64,000 nt of DNA from JBBDIJ01 sp040880485 (GTDB lineage: Bacteria; Bacteroidota; Rhodothermia; Balneolales; Balneolaceae), in NCBI GenBank assembly GCA_040880485.1, contig JBBDIJ010000008.1, positions 1 through 64,000 on the forward strand, in the 5' to 3' direction. The position numbers and the translations under genes are program-made. The notes beneath the pieces were generated by a model. It ran no database searches. It was given only the letters and a program-made list of their open reading frames with translations, and was not told the DNA's origin. Positions 34,279 to 43,126 of this stretch are shown piece after piece (the stretch's first letter is position 1; every line of letters starts with the position of its first letter).

Positions 34279-35690
34279 TGGAGAACTTTTTCCCCGTACT
34301 GGTTGTAATCAATGTTATCTTTTTCCTCTACTTTGTAGTGGTCAACGGTTCCTATATTCTGCTCATTCTTCTCTCCTATTTTCAGACAAAGAGGTCGCGT
34401 GAAAAGGTCGATATCTATGAGTTGTCGGGGCTTTTCGGGACCAATTTGTACCGTTCTGTAAGTATATTGGCGCCGGCCTACAACGAAGAGGCAAATATTA
34501 TTGAGTCTACCCGTGCACTTCTGAACCTCCAGTTTCCCGACTATGAAGTCATTGTGATCAACGACGGAAGTACCGACTCCACGCTGGAGAAGCTGATCGA
34601 CAGCTTCGAACTGGCAGAGATGGACAGGCATGTCCCCAAAAGTATAGACTGTAAGCCGATACGCCGGGTCTACGGTTCAAGAAAGCACCCTAACCTGGTG
34701 GTGGTCGATAAAGAGAACGGGCGAAAGGCCGATGCCTTGAATGCAGGTATCAATGTTTCCCGAAAGGAGCTGTTTTGCGCAGTCGATTCCGACTCCCTTT
34801 TGGAAGCCGATGTGCTCAAGAAGATGTTGATCTCCTTTATGGAAGATGATGAGACCATTGCGGTAGGAGGGGTGGTTCGTGTGGCCAACGGCTGTACATT
34901 TCGTCACGGAGTGGTAGAGAAGGTCGAGACTCCGAAATCCTTTATCACCCGAATACAGGCTGTAGAGTATCTCCGCTCTTTTCTATTCGGAAGGGCAGGC
35001 TGGGACTATTTTGACTGTCTGCTCATCATCTCCGGCGCTTTTGGAATATTCGATCGTGAAGCGGTGATCCGTGTGGGAGGGTACCTGCACGATACAGTGG
35101 GGGAAGATATGGAGCTGGTGGTCCGGATGCACCGGTTCTACAGAGAGAATGAGATCCCTTACCGGATTCGATTCATGCCAGAGCCGGTCTGCTGGACAGA
35201 AGTACCGGACGACTGGACCACACTCTCCCGGCAGAGAAACCGGTGGCAGCGAGGTCTGGCCGATACTCTCATGCGTCACCGTGTGATGCTATTTCGGCCC
35301 CGATATGGCCGGCTCGGTTTTCTGGCCATGCCCTTTTTCCTCTTTGTAGAGTTGCTGTCGCCCATCATCGAGCTGTTCGGTTACATCATCTTTACCGTCT
35401 CTTTACTGCTGGGAGCTATCAATTTTACATTTTTTATGCTCTACTTCATCGCCTGCGTTTTCCTGGGCGTCATCATGTCGGTCATTGCCGTTTTGCTGGA
35501 GGAGATGACGATGAGAAGGTATGACCGAATGAAGGACGTACTTGTGCTGGTGATTCACGCCTTTCTGGAGAACTTCGGTTATCGCCAACTTCACGCCTGG
35601 TGGCGTTTCAAGGGGCTCATCGACTATATGAAAGGGAGAAAGGAGTGGGGGGATATGGCCCGCAGCGGTACGCTGGGAAACAAGGCCTGA
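34278..35690 (+). CDS. family 2 processive glycosyltransferase (BcsA/PgaC-like)
   Basis: The 470-residue membrane enzyme has an N-terminal helix (about 7-28), a GT-A catalytic domain, and three or four C-terminal helices. Catalytic landmarks are SILAPAYNEEANI, VIVINDGSTDSTLEKL, the DxD CAVDSDSLLE, GEDMELVVRMHRF and the processive motif QRNRWQRG. It lacks a PilZ domain. It probably makes a beta-linked exopolysaccharide such as poly-GlcNAc or a cellulose-like chain. ATG 34278 is preferred to TTG 34275. The linked receiver and HEAT proteins suggest post-translational control. Confidence 0.9.
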   Translation: MENFFPVLVVINVIFFLYFVVVNGSYILLILLSYFQTKRSREKVDIYELSGLFGTNLYRSVSILAPAYNEEANIIESTRALLNLQFPDYEVIVINDGSTDSTLEKLIDSFELAEMDRHVPKSIDCKPIRRVYGSRKHPNLVVVDKENGRKADALNAGINVSRKELFCAVDSDSLLEADVLKKMLISFMEDDETIAVGGVVRVANGCTFRHGVVEKVETPKSFITRIQAVEYLRSFLFGRAGWDYFDCLLIISGAFGIFDREAVIRVGGYLHDTVGEDMELVVRMHRFYRENEIPYRIRFMPEPVCWTEVPDDWTTLSRQRNRWQRGLADTLMRHRVMLFRPRYGRLGFLAMPFFLFVELLSPIIELFGYIIFTVSLLLGAINFTFFMLYFIACVFLGVIMSVIAVLLEEMTMRRYDRMKDVLVLVIHAFLENFGYRQLHAWWRFKGLIDYMKGRKEWGDMARSGTLGNKA

Positions 35691-35708
35691 CTCCGCCCCT
35701 GCTACTTT

Positions 35709-38537
35709 CTATTTGCTCAAATAGAGATTTTTGAACTCGTAAGGCTTCTTGAAGTGCTCGTCATTGAAGTCCTTCATGAAGTAGATCGACTCTCCGGTCG
35801 ATTTCATCTCCGGGCCCAGCTCCTTCTTTACTTCCGGAAATTTGTCGAACGGAAAGACCGGCTCCTTGACGGCCCAGCAGTCGAGAGATGAGGTCAGGTC
35901 GAAATCCTTCAGTTTGGCACCCAGCATCACTTTTACGCCGATCTGCGCCTCCGGCCGGCCAGTCGCCTTGGCAAGGAAGGGAATGGTTCGTGTTGAACGC
36001 GGGTTCGCCTCCAGAACATAGACCTTCTCACCCTTCACGGCATACTGCACATTCAGGAAACCAACGACGTCCATAGCGTCTGCGATCCTCTCCTGGTACT
36101 CCTCAATGGTCTTGATCACCTTGTCGCTGAGGGAATAGGTGGGAATCACAGCGGTGGAGTCGCCGGAGTGAACCCCTGCGGGTTCAATGTGCTGCATGAT
36201 ACCGGCAATGTGAAGCTGTTCTCCATCGTACACCGAATCGACATCTACCTCAATCGCTTTGTCCAGAAACTTGTCGATCAGAAAGTCGTTCTCCGGATGG
36301 GTGTCAAGAATGTTACTCACATAGCGGCGCAACTCCTCCTCCTTCACGGCTATCCTCATTCCCTGACCGCCCAATACGTAGCTGGGGCGGATCAGTACCG
36401 GATAGTCGATGCGGTTGGCGATGTGGATCGCTTCGTCTTCGGTCCTTGCCGTTCCAAACTCCGGAAACGGTATGGAGAGGCGCGTAAGCAGGTCAGAGAA
36501 GGCTCCTCTGTCTTCCGCAAAGTTGATCTTTTCGAATTCGGTGCCGAAGATTTTGATTCCGGACTCTACAAATCTTTTACCCAGTTTAAGTGCGGTCTGT
36601 CCTCCTACCTGAAGGATCACTCCTTCGGGTTGTTCATGGTCGATTATATCGAGAACGCGCTCCCAGAATACCGGTTCGAAGTAGAGTTTGTCGGCAATGT
36701 CGAAGTCGGTGGACACCGTCTCCGGATTGCAGTTAATCATAATGGCTTCGTAGCCCATCTCTTTTGCGGCCAGTACCGCATGCACGCAGGAGTAGTCAAA
36801 TTCGATGCCCTGTCCGATCCGGTTGGGTCCGCTACCCAGAATGACCACTTTCTTTCGGTTGGTCACAATGCTTTCGTTCTCCTCATCATAAGAGGAGTAG
36901 TAGTAGGGGGTCTGAGCCGGAAATTCCGCCGCACAGGTGTCTACCAGTTTGAACGCCGGTTTAAGACCGTGTGCCAGACGTTTTTCACGAACTGCATTTT
37001 CATCGACCTTCTCCCCGCCTTTACTCAACAGCCAGGCGATCTGTACATCAGAGAACCCCGCTCGTTTCATCTCCAGAAGCTCCTCTTTCGAAATGGTCTC
37101 CAGCGATTCTCCTTCGGCTCTATTCTCCAGCGAAACCATGTAGCGAATCTGCTGCAGGAACCAGGGGTCTACTTTGGTGATGTCTGCAATCTCTTCGACC
37201 GAAGCACCGTTCTTAAATGCGTTCCGTATGTGGAGCGAGCGGTCCCAGTAGGGGCGCAACAGACGTTCACGAATGGTTTTTCGATCGGGATCATCGTAAC
37301 CGTCCGCTCCGAGTCCGCTCCGGCCGACTTCCATGGATTGCCAGGCTTTGTTCAGCGCTTCGGGGAAGCTGCGGCCGATCGACATCACCTCTCCTACCGC
37401 CTTCATCTGTGTGGTCAACTCTTCGTCGACGCCGGAAAATTTGTCGAAGTTGAATCTGGGGATCTTGACAACTACATAGTCGATGGATGGTTCAAAACAG
37501 GCGGATGAGACACCGGTGATCGGGTTGGGAAGCTCATCCAGAGTATATCCGACGGCCAGCTTGGTCGCGATTTTGGCGATCGGGTATCCGGTGGCTTTGG
37601 AGGCCAGGGCCGAAGAGCGGCTTACCCGCGGATTGATCTCAATGGCTACGATCCGGTCGGTTCCAGGTTCTACGGCAAACTGAACATTGCAGCCACCTGC
37701 AAAGGTACCGATCGAGCGCATCATTCGGATCGCTGCATCCCGAAGAGCCTGGAACTGTTTATCTGTCAGGGTTTGCGATGGAGCTACAGTCACTGAATCT
37801 CCGGTGTGAACGCCCATCGGATCCATGTTCTCGATGGGACAGATAATCACTACGTTGTCATTCTTGTCGCGCAGCAGCTCCAGTTCATACTCTTTCCAGC
37901 CGAAGATGCTCTCTTCAATCAAAATCTGATGGACCGGACTCAACTCCAGCCCGCGGAGGATCTTCTTCTCAAATTCGTTCTCGTTCCAGACAATGCCTCC
38001 GCCTGTTCCACCCAGCGTAAAGGAGGGGCGAATTACAATCGGCAGGCCTCCCAGCTCCTCGACAATCTCCTTGGCGTCCAGAAGACTCTGTGCTGTTCGG
38101 CTGCGGAGCTGCTCAATCCCGATCTCCTCCATCAGGTCTCGAAAGAGCTGACGATCTTCGGTGATGTTTACGGCATCCAGATCCACACCAATAATCCTGA
38201 TTCCTTTCTCTTCCCAGAAGTTCACCAGGTAGAGGTCCCGAGCCAGGTTCAGCGCGGTCTGCCCTCCCATGGTGGGGAGTACAGCGTCCGGTTTCTCGAT
38301 CTCCACAATTTCCCGGATCGAGTCGGTAGTCAGTGGCTTCAGGTAGATGGAGTCTGCCATCATCGGATCGGTCATGATGGTGGCGGGGTTGGAGTTAATG
38401 AGAACCACCTCGTACCCCTCCTCTTTCAGAGATCGACAGGCCTGTGTTCCAGAATAGTCAAATTCACAAGCCTGGCCTATTACAATGGGACCTGATCCGA
38501 TAATGAGAATTTTTTTAATGTCGTCGCGGCGTGGCAT
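35709..38537 (-). CDS. carB: carbamoyl-phosphate synthase large subunit, lacking the C-terminal allosteric domain
   Basis: The 942-residue subunit has both duplicated ATP-grasp halves: the first starts KILIIGSGPIVIGQACEFDY with PTMGGQTALNLA, the second starts VVILGSGPNRIGQGIEFDYS with LQVGGQTALKLG. The usual protein has about 1,070 residues, ending in a MGS-like domain that binds UMP, IMP or ornithine. Here the protein ends after STGESIYFMKDFNDEHF, so that domain is absent. I recall similarly short CarB in Flavobacteria-type genomes, so this is probably a lineage trait and not a truncation. It follows carA by 61 bases on the minus strand. It makes carbamoyl phosphate for pyrimidines and arginine. 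Confidence 0.95.
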   Translation of the reverse strand: MPRRDDIKKILIIGSGPIVIGQACEFDYSGTQACRSLKEEGYEVVLINSNPATIMTDPMMADSIYLKPLTTDSIREIVEIEKPDAVLPTMGGQTALNLARDLYLVNFWEEKGIRIIGVDLDAVNITEDRQLFRDLMEEIGIEQLRSRTAQSLLDAKEIVEELGGLPIVIRPSFTLGGTGGGIVWNENEFEKKILRGLELSPVHQILIEESIFGWKEYELELLRDKNDNVVIICPIENMDPMGVHTGDSVTVAPSQTLTDKQFQALRDAAIRMMRSIGTFAGGCNVQFAVEPGTDRIVAIEINPRVSRSSALASKATGYPIAKIATKLAVGYTLDELPNPITGVSSACFEPSIDYVVVKIPRFNFDKFSGVDEELTTQMKAVGEVMSIGRSFPEALNKAWQSMEVGRSGLGADGYDDPDRKTIRERLLRPYWDRSLHIRNAFKNGASVEEIADITKVDPWFLQQIRYMVSLENRAEGESLETISKEELLEMKRAGFSDVQIAWLLSKGGEKVDENAVREKRLAHGLKPAFKLVDTCAAEFPAQTPYYYSSYDEENESIVTNRKKVVILGSGPNRIGQGIEFDYSCVHAVLAAKEMGYEAIMINCNPETVSTDFDIADKLYFEPVFWERVLDIIDHEQPEGVILQVGGQTALKLGKRFVESGIKIFGTEFEKINFAEDRGAFSDLLTRLSIPFPEFGTARTEDEAIHIANRIDYPVLIRPSYVLGGQGMRIAVKEEELRRYVSNILDTHPENDFLIDKFLDKAIEVDVDSVYDGEQLHIAGIMQHIEPAGVHSGDSTAVIPTYSLSDKVIKTIEEYQERIADAMDVVGFLNVQYAVKGEKVYVLEANPRSTRTIPFLAKATGRPEAQIGVKVMLGAKLKDFDLTSSLDCWAVKEPVFPFDKFPEVKKELGPEMKSTGESIYFMKDFNDEHFKKPYEFKNLYLSK

Positions 38538-38598
38538 ACGGTTGTATCTTGAGTGTTTATTGTAAGCTCTGTTTGTGCGGTGTGCGCCCGGGCATTTT

Positions 38599-39711
38599 TT
38601 ATTGGCTGTTCCCGGTTTTAATCATCTCCAGAAAACGATCGAACAGATATTGGGAGTCGTGCGGGCCGGGAGACGCTTCGGGGTGGTATTGAACAGAGAT
38701 TCCCGGAAAGGATTTGAACCTGAGCCCTTCCACCGTATCGTCGTTCAGATTTCTGTGAGTTACCTCTACTTTCTTAGGGTCCATCGCCTCTTCGTCGACG
38801 GCAAATCCGTGGTTTTGAGTGGTGATCTCCACCAGACCTGTATCCAGATTCTTGACCGGATGATTAGCTCCCCTGTGGCCCACAAACATTTTTCGTGTGG
38901 CGATCCCTTCGGAGAGGGCCATCAGCTGGTGGCCAAGGCAGATTCCAAATAGCGGTTTTCCGGTCGATCGGGCATATTCGACCATCGGAAGTCCATATCT
39001 GGCAGAGGCGGAGGGGTCACCCGGGCCGTTGCTGAAGAAGTATCCATCTGCCTCCCACTCTTTGACCTCTTGAATAGAGGCTTCGGCGGGAAAGACACGC
39101 AGGGTACATCCGCGTCGTGTAAAGTTGTCGATAATACTCTGTTTGATCCCGTAATCGAAAACGGCCACTTTCCAGGGTCCTTCGGACGATATGGTTTGCG
39201 CCTCCTTACGGGTTACCCGTGTGGCCAGCTCCAGGCCCTCCATAGGCTCCCACTCTTTTGCCATGCGTACGAGCTCTGCGTCGTCGATATTTTCGGAAGA
39301 GATGACCGCATTCATCACCCCTTTATCCCTGATGCGCCGAACCAGGCTTCGCGTGTCTACTCCGGTAATTCCGACCACTTTGTGGTGCTCCAGATACTCC
39401 TGCAGGCTGCCGTCAGCAGCTTCGTTGCTAAACTCCCAGGAGAAGGCGCGAACGATCACTCCGGCAACCATTACTTCTCTCGCTTCATCGTCCCGGTTCA
39501 TGGTGCCGTAGTTGCCGATGTGGGGGTAGGTCATCATCATCAGTTGGCCGTAATAACTGGGGTCAGTAAAGATCTCCTGATATCCGGTCATGCTGGTGTT
39601 GAAACAGATCTCGCCTCCGGTGGTTCCGAGAATACCGATTGAAATTCCGTGGACGACGGTTCCGTCAGAGAGTGCAAGAGTGGCTGGGTGTTTGGGATAC
39701 AACGCTGTCAT
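38599..39711 (-). CDS. carA: carbamoyl-phosphate synthase small (glutaminase) subunit
   Basis: The 370-residue class I glutamine amidotransferase passes ammonia to CarB. The N-terminal CarA fold (LALSDGTVVHGISIG, EICFNTSMTGYQEIFTDPSY) is followed by the amidotransferase domain with nucleophile Cys in GICLGHQLMALS, His in GISVQYHPEASPGP, and the nearby Glu. The length is normal. It is the first gene of carAB, divergent from the PLP enzyme. A terminator-shaped hairpin 43-81 bases upstream of the start may make its expression attenuated. PyrR is encoded at 62.5 kb. Confidence 0.96.
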   Translation of the reverse strand: MTALYPKHPATLALSDGTVVHGISIGILGTTGGEICFNTSMTGYQEIFTDPSYYGQLMMMTYPHIGNYGTMNRDDEAREVMVAGVIVRAFSWEFSNEAADGSLQEYLEHHKVVGITGVDTRSLVRRIRDKGVMNAVISSENIDDAELVRMAKEWEPMEGLELATRVTRKEAQTISSEGPWKVAVFDYGIKQSIIDNFTRRGCTLRVFPAEASIQEVKEWEADGYFFSNGPGDPSASARYGLPMVEYARSTGKPLFGICLGHQLMALSEGIATRKMFVGHRGANHPVKNLDTGLVEITTQNHGFAVDEEAMDPKKVEVTHRNLNDDTVEGLRFKSFPGISVQYHPEASPGPHDSQYLFDRFLEMIKTGNSQ

Positions 39712-39753
39712 AGAGTGGATGAGGCTTTGAGGTTCTCAAAAAAGCGGCGAGCC

Positions 39754-39792
39754 AAAAAAAATCCGACTACGGATAACCGCGCCGGATTTTTT
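39754..39792 (-). promoter_or_regulatory. terminator-shaped hairpin in the carA leader, candidate attenuator
   Basis: On the minus strand AAAATCCG pairs with CGGATTTT around an internal bulge and a CGG/CCG inner stem with ATAA loop, then runs into eight Ts (39761-39754). It sits in the 311-base space between divergent carA and the PLP gene, so no upstream gene needs terminating. The same hairpin is also followed by six Ts in the plus direction. No obvious PyrR-binding sequence was recognised beside it. The rest of 39712-40022 holds only a ribosome site before 40023, a TATAAT at 39905-39910, and a 67-codon frame I do not credit. Confidence 0.55.
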
Positions 39793-40022
39793 AAACTTTT
39801 TGGTGGTGTTTCGGAATGTGGAGTCGGAGGATACACAGGCCCTGTTGAATTGGGTTTCAAATTCCGGACAAGATAAGGAGGCCATCTTTGAGATAAAAGA
39901 AAAATATAATGGCAAAGCCCTTCAGAAAAGCTCGTTCATGGAAGAGAATCCCCGCAGCAATCTATATATTGGGGCCATACACTTTTCGGGTGGAACCGAA
40001 TGAACGAAAGGAGGAACCTGGT

Positions 40023-41168
40023 ATGAGCAGTGAAAATAATAGTTCGCAACGGCCCGAAACTGTTGCGATTCACGGAGAGAAGAAAGGGAGGACACCTGCT
40101 GCGGGAGATCCGGTGGTACCTCCCAGGGTGAACAGTACGATCTTCAGATTTTCTGAAGATCCACAGCCCGGTGATCTGGTCTACACTCGTCATCAAAACC
40201 CCAATCGGGACCAGCTTGAACGGGTTCTTGCTTCTCTCGAAGGCGGAGAGTCGTGTGCCGCTTTCTCATCCGGCATGGCAGCAGCATCGGCCATTTTTCA
40301 GTCACTGAATCCAGGAGACCACCTGCTCCTGCCGCTTGATCTCTATCACGGGGTTCGAACTCTAGCCAACCAGGTGATGGGCAGATGGGGCCTCGAAGTA
40401 GAAGCCATTGATATGACAGATATCGCTCTGGTAAAGAGCTCCTTACGACCCGAAACAGCTATGGTATGGCTGGAGACCCCTTCCAATCCACTGCTTCAGA
40501 TTACTGATATCGAAGCGATTACAGAGATCTGCAGAAAGAGAAATGTGGATGTGGTGGTAGACAACACCTGGCCCACACCATTAGGCCAACAGCCGCTGGG
40601 CCTGGGTGCGGATCTGGTACTGCACTCCACCTCAAAATATATTGGCGGCCACAGCGACCTGCTTGGGGGCGCTGTAATCGGAAGAGATGGGGAGCGTTTA
40701 GACACCATCCGTCAGATTCAGACCACTGCGGGTGCGGTTCCATCACCGGATGACTGCTGGCTGATGTTGCGCAGCATCCGAACACTACCCTTGCGAATGA
40801 GGGGTCATCATGAAAATGCACAGCGTATGGCCATACTCTTAGATCAGGACTCCCGTGTAGAGAGAGTTTTTTATCCGGGCCTGGCAAACCATCCCGGACA
40901 TCAAATCGCCCGGAAACAGATGAGTGCGTATGGAGGAATGATCTCGTTTTTGGTGAAGGGAGGCAGGGAAAAAGCGAGTCGTGTGGTACAGGGTTCAAGG
41001 TTGATTGCAGCCGCCACAAGCCTGGGCGGTGTTGAGAGCCTTTGGGAGCACAGGATACTTAGTGAAACTCCCGAAAGTGAAACGCCGGAACACCTGATTC
41101 GGTTTAGTGTAGGACTGGAGCATAGTGAAGACCTGATGGCCGATATCGATCATGCGCTTAACTGTTGA
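40023..41168 (+). CDS. Cys/Met-metabolism PLP enzyme (cystathionine gamma-synthase/lyase type)
   Basis: The 381-residue enzyme belongs to the trans-sulfuration PLP family. Motifs are AAFSSGMAAASAIFQSL, AMVWLETPSNPLLQITDI, VVDNTWPTP, and the PLP lysine Lys205 in LHSTSKYIGGHSD; DxVxHxxTKYxxGHSD is the usual form. The Arg-His contact VYTRHQNPNRDQLE fits the family. Gamma-synthase, gamma- or beta-lyase and O-acetylhomoserine sulfhydrylase activities cannot be separated by eye. AAAGGAGG at 40006-40014 strongly marks ATG 40023; the frame continues upstream to 39909 without homology. It stands alone on its strand. Confidence 0.9.
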   Translation: MSSENNSSQRPETVAIHGEKKGRTPAAGDPVVPPRVNSTIFRFSEDPQPGDLVYTRHQNPNRDQLERVLASLEGGESCAAFSSGMAAASAIFQSLNPGDHLLLPLDLYHGVRTLANQVMGRWGLEVEAIDMTDIALVKSSLRPETAMVWLETPSNPLLQITDIEAITEICRKRNVDVVVDNTWPTPLGQQPLGLGADLVLHSTSKYIGGHSDLLGGAVIGRDGERLDTIRQIQTTAGAVPSPDDCWLMLRSIRTLPLRMRGHHENAQRMAILLDQDSRVERVFYPGLANHPGHQIARKQMSAYGGMISFLVKGGREKASRVVQGSRLIAAATSLGGVESLWEHRILSETPESETPEHLIRFSVGLEHSEDLMADIDHALNC

Positions 41169-41302
41169 GAAAGCACAAGCCCCTGTTTTGATCTGATTTT
41201 GATTATTCTGATCTTTTACAGCAGCCAAAAAAAGCGAATAATTGCCGATATATTGTTCAAATTCACATCTTTCACCCATCCTTTTTAAAAAGAGACTGAC
41301 CT

Positions 41303-43042
41303 ATGGCCCGAGTCGAAGTGGTAATGCCAGAAATGGGAGAATCGGTTGCTGAAGGCACCGTTATCGAATGGTCCAAGAAAATCGGCGATCAGGTAGAGAC
41401 CGATGAAGCGTTGCTCGAGATCGCAACCGACAAAGTGGATACGGAAGTTCCCTCTCCGGAAAGCGGAATCCTGGTCGAAATTCTTGCAGAAGAGGGGGAG
41501 ACTATTGAGGTGGGAAAACCGATCGCAATCATCGAGACGGATCCGGAAAAAGCGGCTGATGCCGGTAAGGAATCGTCCGGGAAAAAGTCGAACAAAGAGT
41601 CTGAATCAACGAAAGAGAAGGGTGAAGACGGAAAGGCCAAAGAGGGAAAAAAGAGTGCAGAGAAAAAGTCTAACGGAAAAGGAAAGGCTTCTTCTGCAAA
41701 TGGAGAGAGAGTTGAAATAACCATGCCTCAGATGGGCGAATCTGTGATGGAGGGAACCATCATCGAGTGGTCCAAAAAGGTAGGCGATCAGGTAGAAGCG
41801 GACGAGGCGCTTCTTGAAATTGCCACCGACAAAGTGGATACAGAGATTCCATCGCCTTCGGCCGGTACACTTACAGAAATTCTTGCGGAATCGGGCGAAA
41901 CGGTTGAGGTAGGACAGGTGATTGCCATTCTAATGGCAGGTGAGGGCGTTCAGGATGGCGCAACTGAAACAGAGGCCGATTCAGGATCAGAACAAAAGGT
42001 TGTGCAGACAGCAGAGTCGGCCAATGGAGAAGAGGAGGCAGATTCGCAGCAGAAAAAAAGTGACAGTGAAGATTTGAAACGTGTGGGAAGTGACGGGCGG
42101 TTCTACTCGCCCCTTGTTCGTTCCATAGCGCGGGAAGAGAGTATCAGCCAGCAGGAACTGGAGTCTATACAGGGAACCGGAAAGGATGGCAGGGTCTCCA
42201 AGGAGGATATCCTCTCCTGGCTTGAAAAACGCGGTACGGAGCATGATGCAAACTCCGCAACGAAAGATCGGAAGAGTGGAGGGAAGATCTCTGTCGGTGA
42301 ACTTCAAGTGAACCGCCCGACGGAGAATGTAGAGATTGTGAAGATGGACCGAATGCGGAAGATGATTGCAGAGCATATGGTTCGATCCAAACAGACCTCT
42401 GCTCATGTAACTACATTTACAGATGTGGATGTAACCAACCTGGTTCGCTGGAGAGATGCAAAAAAGAAGACGTTCCAGGAGAAGACCGGAACCAAACTCA
42501 CTTTTACTCCCATCTTTATTGAAGCGATTATCCATGCGATTCGGGAATTCCCGCTCATTAACAGCTCGGTTCAGGGCGAGGAGATCCATATTAAACGTGA
42601 TATTAATTTCGGACTGGCTGTGGCGCTTGGAGAGGGCGGGCTTGGCGGGCTCATCGTTCCTGTCATCAAGCAGGCTCAGGATAAAAATCTGGCTGGACTG
42701 GCAAAATCGGTGGCGGAGCTCGCAGACCGCGCACGCAACCGGAACCTGAAGCCTGATGACCTGGTTGGTGGGACCATTACATTGACAAACTACGGAAGTG
42801 TCGGCAACCTGATGGGAACCCCTATTATCAATCAGCCACAGGTTGCGATCATAGGAACCGGAGTTATAGAGAAGCGGCCGGTCGTTCTGGAGACCGATCA
42901 GGGGGATGTGATCGCCATAAGGCACAAGATGTATCTCTCTATGAGTTATGACCATCGTATAATTGACGGAGCTCACGGGGGTGCCTTTCTTGGCCGTATC
43001 AAGCAGCTTCTTGAAGAGTTTGATTCCAACAAGCCGGTCTGA
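41303..43042 (+). CDS. 2-oxo acid dehydrogenase E2 acyltransferase with two lipoyl domains
   Basis: The 579-residue E2 core protein has two nearly identical lipoyl domains with lipoyl lysines Lys44 and Lys177, each in EIATDKVDTE, joined by Lys/Glu/Ser-rich linkers. A peripheral-subunit-binding domain (about 262-298, PLVRSIAREESISQQELESI, GRVSKEDIL) and the catalytic domain (about 335-579) with MSYDHRIIDG (His551, Asp555) follow. It could be succinyl- or branched-chain-specific; I cannot tell, because the E1 and E3 genes are not here. The likely complex feeds acyl-CoA to central metabolism, next to panC and panD that make the CoA precursor. Confidence 0.92.
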   Translation: MARVEVVMPEMGESVAEGTVIEWSKKIGDQVETDEALLEIATDKVDTEVPSPESGILVEILAEEGETIEVGKPIAIIETDPEKAADAGKESSGKKSNKESESTKEKGEDGKAKEGKKSAEKKSNGKGKASSANGERVEITMPQMGESVMEGTIIEWSKKVGDQVEADEALLEIATDKVDTEIPSPSAGTLTEILAESGETVEVGQVIAILMAGEGVQDGATETEADSGSEQKVVQTAESANGEEEADSQQKKSDSEDLKRVGSDGRFYSPLVRSIAREESISQQELESIQGTGKDGRVSKEDILSWLEKRGTEHDANSATKDRKSGGKISVGELQVNRPTENVEIVKMDRMRKMIAEHMVRSKQTSAHVTTFTDVDVTNLVRWRDAKKKTFQEKTGTKLTFTPIFIEAIIHAIREFPLINSSVQGEEIHIKRDINFGLAVALGEGGLGGLIVPVIKQAQDKNLAGLAKSVAELADRARNRNLKPDDLVGGTITLTNYGSVGNLMGTPIINQPQVAIIGTGVIEKRPVVLETDQGDVIAIRHKMYLSMSYDHRIIDGAHGGAFLGRIKQLLEEFDSNKPV

Positions 43043-43126
43043 TTCAGTCCGGTTCCTGCTTATTGTATCGCCGGACATCTGCCTGGCAGCGTTTTGGGCA
43101 GGGGTCACCCCGGCAAATGGAGGCTT

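Noticed and set aside
36168..37508. 446-codon plus-strand open frame
   Set aside because: It lies fully antisense within carB, whose family match is certain.
39800..40003. 67-codon plus-strand frame whose start faintly resembles a FecR-type N-terminus
   Set aside because: TTG start without ribosome site, low complexity of evidence, and no partner sigma factor; too weak to call a gene.
41320..41880. internal DNA repeat in the E2 gene
   Set aside because: It reflects the two homologous lipoyl domains, a normal E2 feature, and not a mobile or CRISPR-like repeat. No CRISPR array was seen in the window.
41987..43108. 373-codon minus-strand open frame
   Set aside because: It is antisense to the E2 gene and has no recognisable motif.
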